From an uncultured Bacteroidales bacterium (GTDB lineage: Bacteria > Bacteroidota > Bacteroidia > Bacteroidales > F082), in the NCBI GenBank assembly GCA_900317155.1, contig ONFO01000005.1:1-64000 (forward strand): DNA of 64,000 nt, given 5' to 3'. The notes below the pieces were generated by a model. That model searched no databases. It saw only the letters and a program-made list of their open reading frames with translations, and was not told where the DNA came from. Shown here piece after piece: positions 59,640 to 64,000 of the stretch (positions are counted from its first letter, which is position 1; every line of letters starts with the position of its first letter). Both the position numbers and the translations under genes were made by a program.

Positions 59640-60384
59640 ATTTGAACTCTGGATGCAACGCCAGGAACTTCCTGTCGTATTGCCTAATCCGGCTCAGTGA
59701 GCGTCGAGTCCAAACAAGGCGCAAGGCATTGCGCTCCTCTTCCGTGAGGTGCCAATTGATGTCGGAGGAGGCATGCAAGCGGTTGGTAAGGGTGTACATC
59801 AACAAAGCCGCTGACACACTGATGTTGTAACTCTCCGTGAAGCCGTACATCGGGATTCGGACGTGCATGTCGGCGTTTTCCACGGCATAATCCGAAAGGC
59901 CCAGCTTCTCCGTGCCGAAGACCAAGGCGATGGGTTGGTCGAGAGGTAAGGTATCAGGCGTGAAATCGTCGCGGTGCGGACAAGTGGCCACAATCTTGTA
60001 ACCCTTCTCGTGCAGCTGCTGATAGGCCGCAGGCGTATTGAACTCGCCCTGCTCATAATAATACATATTGAGCCATTTCGTGCTGCCCAACACCACATCG
60101 GGATTCACATCGTAACGGTTGTTGTTCTCCACGATATGCACATCCTGGATGCCGCGCAACTCACAACTGCGCAAAACGGCACTCGCATTATGAGGCTGGA
60201 AGATATCCTCCAATACAACGGTAATATGCCGTGTGCGGAAGTCGAGCACCTCCTCGAAACGCTGCTTGCGCTCGTCGGTGATAAACTGGGTCAGGAACTC
60301 AAGCATGGCCGCGTCACGAGCTGCATTCAGTTGAGGTTCAGCGTACTGTAATTCTCTTCCGTCATACACAATGGGTTTCTTCAT
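59638..60384 (-). CDS. trmH: tRNA/rRNA 2'-O-methyltransferase of the SpoU/TrmH family
   Basis: 248 residues from the ATG at 60384; an upstream frame extension crosses the promoter and is rejected. The knot-fold SpoU motifs are visible: VLEDIFQPHNASAVLRSCELRG (motif 1, with NxxAxxR), IALVFGTEKLGLSDYAVENAD (motif 2) and IPMYGFTESYNISVSAALLMY (motif 3). The extra C-terminal helix region fits TrmH, which methylates G18 of tRNA; other SpoU members cannot be fully excluded. Confidence 0.9.
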   Translation of the reverse strand: MKKPIVYDGRELQYAEPQLNAARDAAMLEFLTQFITDERKQRFEEVLDFRTRHITVVLEDIFQPHNASAVLRSCELRGIQDVHIVENNNRYDVNPDVVLGSTKWLNMYYYEQGEFNTPAAYQQLHEKGYKIVATCPHRDDFTPDTLPLDQPIALVFGTEKLGLSDYAVENADMHVRIPMYGFTESYNISVSAALLMYTLTNRLHASSDINWHLTEEERNALRLVWTRRSLSRIRQYDRKFLALHPEFK

Positions 60385-60410
60385 GTGCTTTTTATTATTA
60401 AAAAGGGGTG

Positions 60411-60440
60411 CAAAAATACGAAAAAAGAAAAAATTACAAA
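60411..60440 (-). promoter_or_regulatory. Promoter of trmH
   Basis: Minus strand: TTTG, 18 bases, TATTTTTG. Confidence 0.65.
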
Positions 60441-60469
60441 AAAATGAACGAGGGTATGACGAAAAAGCG

Positions 60470-60477
60470 TACTTTTG
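60470..60477 (+). promoter_or_regulatory. -7 box of the TPR gene
   Basis: TACTTTTG, 21 bases before the start; divergent from the trmH promoter. Confidence 0.55.
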
Positions 60478-60498
60478 CACGCAAAATTTTGAATCGCT

Positions 60499-61230
60499 AT
60501 GGCAAAACAAAACACAAAACAAGGAGACGAGAGACTTGAAAACGTCGAAGAAGCTTTAAGTAAGACCGAACTTTGGATTGAAAACAACCAGAAGACCCTG
60601 TGGATTATCCTCATTGCCTTGTTGGTAGCGGCCTTCGCCATCTATGGCATCACCAACTACAACAAGAAACGCAACGAGAAAGCCATGAACCTGAGCTATC
60701 CCCAGGAAATCAGCTTCGAGCAGAAAGCCACCCAAGCTGTTGACTTCGCCTCATACTACATGGAGAATGAAGATTATGCCACCGCTTTGAACGGCGACGG
60801 CGAGAAGATCGGTTTCATCGATATCGTCAAAGATTATGGTTCCACCAAGGCTGGCAAGCTCGCCGCCTACTACGCAGGTCTCTGCTACCTGAAGCAAGGC
60901 GACTACAACAACGCCATCGAATACCTCAAGAAATACACCAACGATGACAAGGTGTTGGCTCCTTTGGCCTTGGGTCTTATCGGCGACTGCTATCTCGAGC
61001 TCGGCAACCAACAGGAAGCTGTGAGTTACTACGAGAAGGCCGCCAAGAAGAACGCCAATGACTTCTCTTCGCCGATGCACCTCGTCAAACTGGGCATGAC
61101 TTACGAGATTATGGGCAACTACGCCAAGGCTCTGGAAACCTACCAGACCTTGAAGAAGGATTATCCTATGAGCAACGAGGCTTTCGAAATCAGCAAGAAC
61201 ATTGCCTATCTTGAACAGAAGATGAAATAA
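60499..61230 (+). CDS. Membrane-anchored TPR protein
   Basis: 243 residues. One membrane helix at about 33-52 (TLWIILIALLVAAFAIYGI) after a cytosolic stub, then TPR repeats: AAYYAGLCYLKQGDYNNAIEYLKKY, ALGLIGDCYLELGNQQEAVSYYEKA, LVKLGMTYEIMGNYAKALETYQTL. The layout (N-terminal helix, periplasmic TPRs) is that of YfgM/TPR_21-like proteins involved in envelope protein handling; the exact role is not known. Own promoter and terminator. Confidence 0.88.
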   Translation: MAKQNTKQGDERLENVEEALSKTELWIENNQKTLWIILIALLVAAFAIYGITNYNKKRNEKAMNLSYPQEISFEQKATQAVDFASYYMENEDYATALNGDGEKIGFIDIVKDYGSTKAGKLAAYYAGLCYLKQGDYNNAIEYLKKYTNDDKVLAPLALGLIGDCYLELGNQQEAVSYYEKAAKKNANDFSSPMHLVKLGMTYEIMGNYAKALETYQTLKKDYPMSNEAFEISKNIAYLEQKMK

Positions 61231-61267
61231 CTTTTTTTATAATGTTTTAGAGTTTTACATTTTTAAG

Positions 61268-61296
61268 ACTGGCCTGTAACAGGGCCAGTTTTTTTG
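61268..61296 (+). terminator. Terminator of the TPR gene
   Basis: actggcc / ggccagt stem followed by eight T. Confidence 0.85.
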
Positions 61297-61309
61297 TCCT
61301 TACGAGTAC

Positions 61310-62278
61310 ATGGAAAAGATAAGAATTGCCTATTTCGGTACGCCAGAGTTCGCCGCTTCGCAATTGGAGGCCATCATCGGTGCCGGCTATGAAGTGGCCG
61401 TCGTCGTCACCATGCCCGACAAACCTGCCGGACGTGGACGCAAGATTCAGTATTCCGACGTGAAGATGACCGCCATGGAGCACAACCTGCCCCTGCTCCA
61501 GCCCGAGAAGCTGAAAGATCCCGACTTCTTGGAACAACTGGCTTCCTATCAGGCCAACCTCTTCATCGTGGTGGCCTTCAGGATGCTACCTGCCCTGGTG
61601 TGGCAGATGCCTGCGCTCGGCACCTTCAACCTCCATGCCTCACTCCTACCCCAATACCGAGGTGCAGCCCCTATCAACTTCGCTATCATCAACGGAGAGA
61701 CGGAAACCGGCCTCACCACCTTCTTCCTTAACGAGGAAATCGACAAAGGTGCTGTCATCATGCGCGAGAAAGTCAGCATCCGCCCCGACGAGACCGCTGG
61801 CGAGCTCCACGACGAGCTGATGCTGTTGGGCAACAAAGTCGTTGTAGAGACTATCAAAAAGATTGAAAGCGGACAAGTCAGTGCCCTGGCCCAAGATGAG
61901 CTCACTGAGGGCCAAGCCTTGAAACCCGCGCCGAAAATCAGCAAGGAATTCTGCAACATCGACTGGAGCCAAGACTGCCAAACCGTCTACAACCATATCC
62001 GAGGCCTGTCGCCCTACCCCGCTGCCCACACCCAGCTCGTTTCCGAAAACGGAGAAGCTATCGATTTGAAGGTCTTCTCTTCCGAAATCGAACGCTGCAA
62101 GCACGGACTACCGATAGGCAGCGTTGTCACCGACAACAAGAAACACCTCAAAATCGCCCTTTCCGATGGTTACATCTGCCTGACCAACATCCAACAATCC
62201 GGCAAAAAATCCATGCCGATTGACGATTTTTTACGTGGCACACAGCTGAATGGCGTATGGAAAACAGCTTTTAAATGA
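61310..62278 (+). CDS. fmt: Methionyl-tRNA formyltransferase
   Basis: 322 residues, normal length. It formylates initiator Met-tRNA. Visible: IRIAYFGTPEFAASQLEAI, KPAGRGRK, and the catalytic signature FNLHASLLPQYRGAAPINFAIINGE (Asn, His; formyl-folate site), followed by the C-terminal OB-fold domain. It starts 14 bases after the TPR gene's terminator. Confidence 0.97.
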   Translation: MEKIRIAYFGTPEFAASQLEAIIGAGYEVAVVVTMPDKPAGRGRKIQYSDVKMTAMEHNLPLLQPEKLKDPDFLEQLASYQANLFIVVAFRMLPALVWQMPALGTFNLHASLLPQYRGAAPINFAIINGETETGLTTFFLNEEIDKGAVIMREKVSIRPDETAGELHDELMLLGNKVVVETIKKIESGQVSALAQDELTEGQALKPAPKISKEFCNIDWSQDCQTVYNHIRGLSPYPAAHTQLVSENGEAIDLKVFSSEIERCKHGLPIGSVVTDNKKHLKIALSDGYICLTNIQQSGKKSMPIDDFLRGTQLNGVWKTAFK

Positions 62279-62349
62279 GGAAAATAGTCACTTTTTGAAA
62301 AAATTTACCTTTTTTTTGACAAAAATTGTACATTTTTTATCAAAAACGC

Positions 62350-62378
62350 TTGCATATTAGAAAAATAAACTACTTTTG
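62350..62378 (+). promoter_or_regulatory. Promoter of the HU gene
   Basis: TTG at 62350-62352, 18 bases, TACTTTTG at 62371-62378; 35 bases before the start. Confidence 0.7.
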
Positions 62379-62413
62379 TCGGGTAAAAGTTTAACCACTA
62401 ATTATATCTAACT

Positions 62414-62677
62414 ATGAATAAAGTAGAATTAATCAATGCTGTAGCCGAAAAGGCCGACATGACTAAAGTCGATGCAAGAAAGGCTGTTGACGCTGTTGTT
62501 GACGCCATCAAAGAAGAACTTAAGAAAGATGGTAAAGTCGCCCTCGTTGGTTTTGGTACCATGCTTGTTACCAAACGCGACGCCAGACAAGGTCGCAACC
62601 CAAGAACGGGTAAGGACATCAAGATTCCGGCAAAGAAAGTCGTGAAGTTCAAGCCAGCCCTGAACATTCTGAAATAA
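62414..62677 (+). CDS. hup: HU-family DNA-binding protein
   Basis: 87 residues, basic. MNKVELINAVAEKADMTKVDARKAVDAVVDAI is the dimerising helical half; LVGFGTMLVTKRDARQGRNPRTGKDIKIPAKKVVKFKP is the DNA-binding arm with the RNPxTG tip whose Pro bends DNA. Nucleoid-associated protein, single gene with strong promoter and terminator. Confidence 0.97.
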   Translation: MNKVELINAVAEKADMTKVDARKAVDAVVDAIKEELKKDGKVALVGFGTMLVTKRDARQGRNPRTGKDIKIPAKKVVKFKPALNILK

Positions 62678-62698
62678 GAGAATTCGAAAAAACTACGA

Positions 62699-62724
62699 AG
62701 GCCGTCTTAATGACGGCTTTTTTT
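62699..62724 (+). terminator. Terminator of the HU gene
   Basis: gccgtc-ttaat-gacggc stem and a T run. The last codons of recQ on the other strand lie inside it. Confidence 0.8.
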
Positions 62725-64000
62725 ATGCCCTCTCTGTCGCACGGAACCACCAGCCTCTAGCTGCAGCACACCATTGTCGGCAAGGAAACGAATGGCTTCC
62801 AGCACCTCACCCTCCTCATACTCATTACATTTGGAGAGCACCGACTTGATAGGCACCGCATCCTCACTCACCATGCTCTTCAGTTTCTCCTCAATTGAGT
62901 TATAGGCCACCACTGAGTGGCTATCGTTTTTCCTGCAAACATCGCAACGACCACAACGCTTCGAGGTTTTCTCATTGAAATAACGCAACAGTTGCACACT
63001 ACGGCATTCCACGTCGTTGTTCACGAACTCGACTACCGCTTTCACACGTGCCTCAGCTTCCCTTTTACGGTCATGATAGTTCTCCTTGGAAAGATTAAAA
63101 TGCTTGGTGTCAACAAATTCCGAAAGAAAAAACACTTGAGGCTTATCGTTGCACGGCGCATAGGAAAGGAAATGATATGCTTCCAATTTCTTCAATTGTT
63201 CCTGCACCTTTTCCGCAGTCAGACCCGTCTTTTTCGCCAAGACCTCTTCATTGATTTTCACAAAATCAGTGAGCACCCCTGGCAAACTTCGCAACATGCA
63301 TTTAATCAATTCACCATATTGAGGATTATTGACTTGAAAACCATAGAGCTCGTCGCGCGCGGCCTTGATCATCACTTTGGAAGGCTCGTCAAAGCTGTCG
63401 GAGAGCATGAGGAAGCCTTCCTTTTCTAGGATTTTCAGCGTATGGAACACTTCCAAGACCGAGAAGCCGTAGCGATTGGCAAAATCAGTGATTATCAAGG
63501 GATACGAGACATTTTCTCCAGCCCCGACAGGAATATTGAAATAGTTGCCCAACGCATTATAAATCAACTTAATCCGTTCCAATTCTGGGAACGACTGTGC
63601 CAAATCATCCTGCAACTTCCTAATGTCGGCAGGCGAAACGAGCAGAAAAGCCTCGGCAGGTTTCAGGTCACGTCCGGCGCGACCAGCCTCTTGGAAATAA
63701 GCCTCGATGCTGTCAGGCAAATCCATGTGGATGACAAGACGAACATCGGGCTTGTCGATACCCATGCCGAAAGCATTGGTCGCCGCGATGACCTTGACTT
63801 TGCCTTTCATCCAGAGGTCCTGACGATCGTCACGCGTCTTGGCATCCAGTCCTGCATGATAAAAAGTCGCTGGGATACCTACCGAGTTGAGCCAGTCGGC
63901 GATGACTTGCGTGCGTTTGCGGTTGCGCACATACACGATGGCACTCCCTTCGGTCATGGCCTCCAACTTGCGCCGCAACACGCCGTATTTGTCGGCTTCG
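62707..64000 (-). CDS. recQ: ATP-dependent DNA helicase RecQ, C-terminal part (cut by right edge)
   Basis: About 430 codons are present; the frame continues past the right edge (the gtg at 63981 is internal). Present: helicase lobe 2 with AIVYVRNRKRTQ, TNAFGMGIDKPDVRLVIHMDLP and QEAGRAGRD (motifs IV-VI), then the RQC zinc region (RCGRCDVCRK) and a winged helix. An upstream Cys of the zinc set lies in VECRSVQLLRYF. No HRDC domain is seen; the C-terminus ends in a short basic tail (GHKKSRH) overlapping the HU terminator. Confidence 0.93.
   Translation of the reverse strand, partial: EADKYGVLRRKLEAMTEGSAIVYVRNRKRTQVIADWLNSVGIPATFYHAGLDAKTRDDRQDLWMKGKVKVIAATNAFGMGIDKPDVRLVIHMDLPDSIEAYFQEAGRAGRDLKPAEAFLLVSPADIRKLQDDLAQSFPELERIKLIYNALGNYFNIPVGAGENVSYPLIITDFANRYGFSVLEVFHTLKILEKEGFLMLSDSFDEPSKVMIKAARDELYGFQVNNPQYGELIKCMLRSLPGVLTDFVKINEEVLAKKTGLTAEKVQEQLKKLEAYHFLSYAPCNDKPQVFFLSEFVDTKHFNLSKENYHDRKREAEARVKAVVEFVNNDVECRSVQLLRYFNEKTSKRCGRCDVCRKNDSHSVVAYNSIEEKLKSMVSEDAVPIKSVLSKCNEYEEGEVLEAIRFLADNGVLQLEAGGSVRQRGHKKSRH

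Overview
The window comes from a member of the Bacteroidota, most likely a gut-type Bacteroidales. Support: type IX secretion C-terminal sorting domains (YPNPT plus a beta-rich tail) on six large secreted proteins (one cut by the left edge), C10 proteases of the PrtT/SpeB type, Bacteroidota promoters (TTTG/TTG, about 20 bp, TAnnTTTG) in front of many genes, and little Shine-Dalgarno signal. I recognised no rRNA, tRNA, CRISPR array, integrase or transposase.

Layout. 1-3.2 kb: the tails of two T9SS cargo genes with almost identical sorting domains. 3.2-7.8 kb: membrane pyrophosphatase (minus), bifunctional-nuclease-domain protein and an MFS nucleoside transporter (plus). 7.8-10.9 kb: a small accessory block with a DUF262-HNH endonuclease, an EcoRI-type adenine methyltransferase, a 155-bp inverted-repeat structure and an MNT nucleotidyltransferase whose HEPN partner is a 16-codon stump. 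10.9-13.1 kb: thyA-folA and an M15-type peptidase. 13.2-23.9 kb: four C10 cysteine proteases in a row, all minus strand, all with intact Cys/His and a T9SS tail, three of them with the same promoter-proximal sequence. 24-25.3 kb: a conserved exported protein of unknown role.

25.3-49.5 kb is an accessory island, entirely on the minus strand. It carries McrBC, a DUF2779 nuclease and a deleted second copy of it, two PD-(D/E)XK-type proteins, an unknown-MoxR-VWA triad, three other ATPases, leucine-rich-repeat proteins, a degenerate sigma-70/Sel1-like protein between two copies of a 74-residue gene, and several unknown genes. Most of these genes or small operons start at a closely similar 40-bp promoter (TTTGAATTTCCGnCAAAAAGTTTCTATATTnTG in the transcribed direction), often overlapping the stop of the gene upstream. 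The island therefore looks like a string of independently expressed cassettes, probably concerned with defence or stress.

49.6-64 kb returns to core functions: helix-hairpin-helix protein, SNF transporter and upp (one minus operon), a C69 dipeptidase, a PIN toxin-antitoxin pair, a MauE-thioredoxin membrane protein with a small lipoprotein, a large multidomain T9SS protein, trmH, a TPR membrane protein, fmt, an HU protein, and the 3' part of recQ cut by the right edge.

Short palindromic repeats are scattered through the window and in three places form part of a coding sequence. All functions are read from sequence motifs and memory of protein families; no database search was made.
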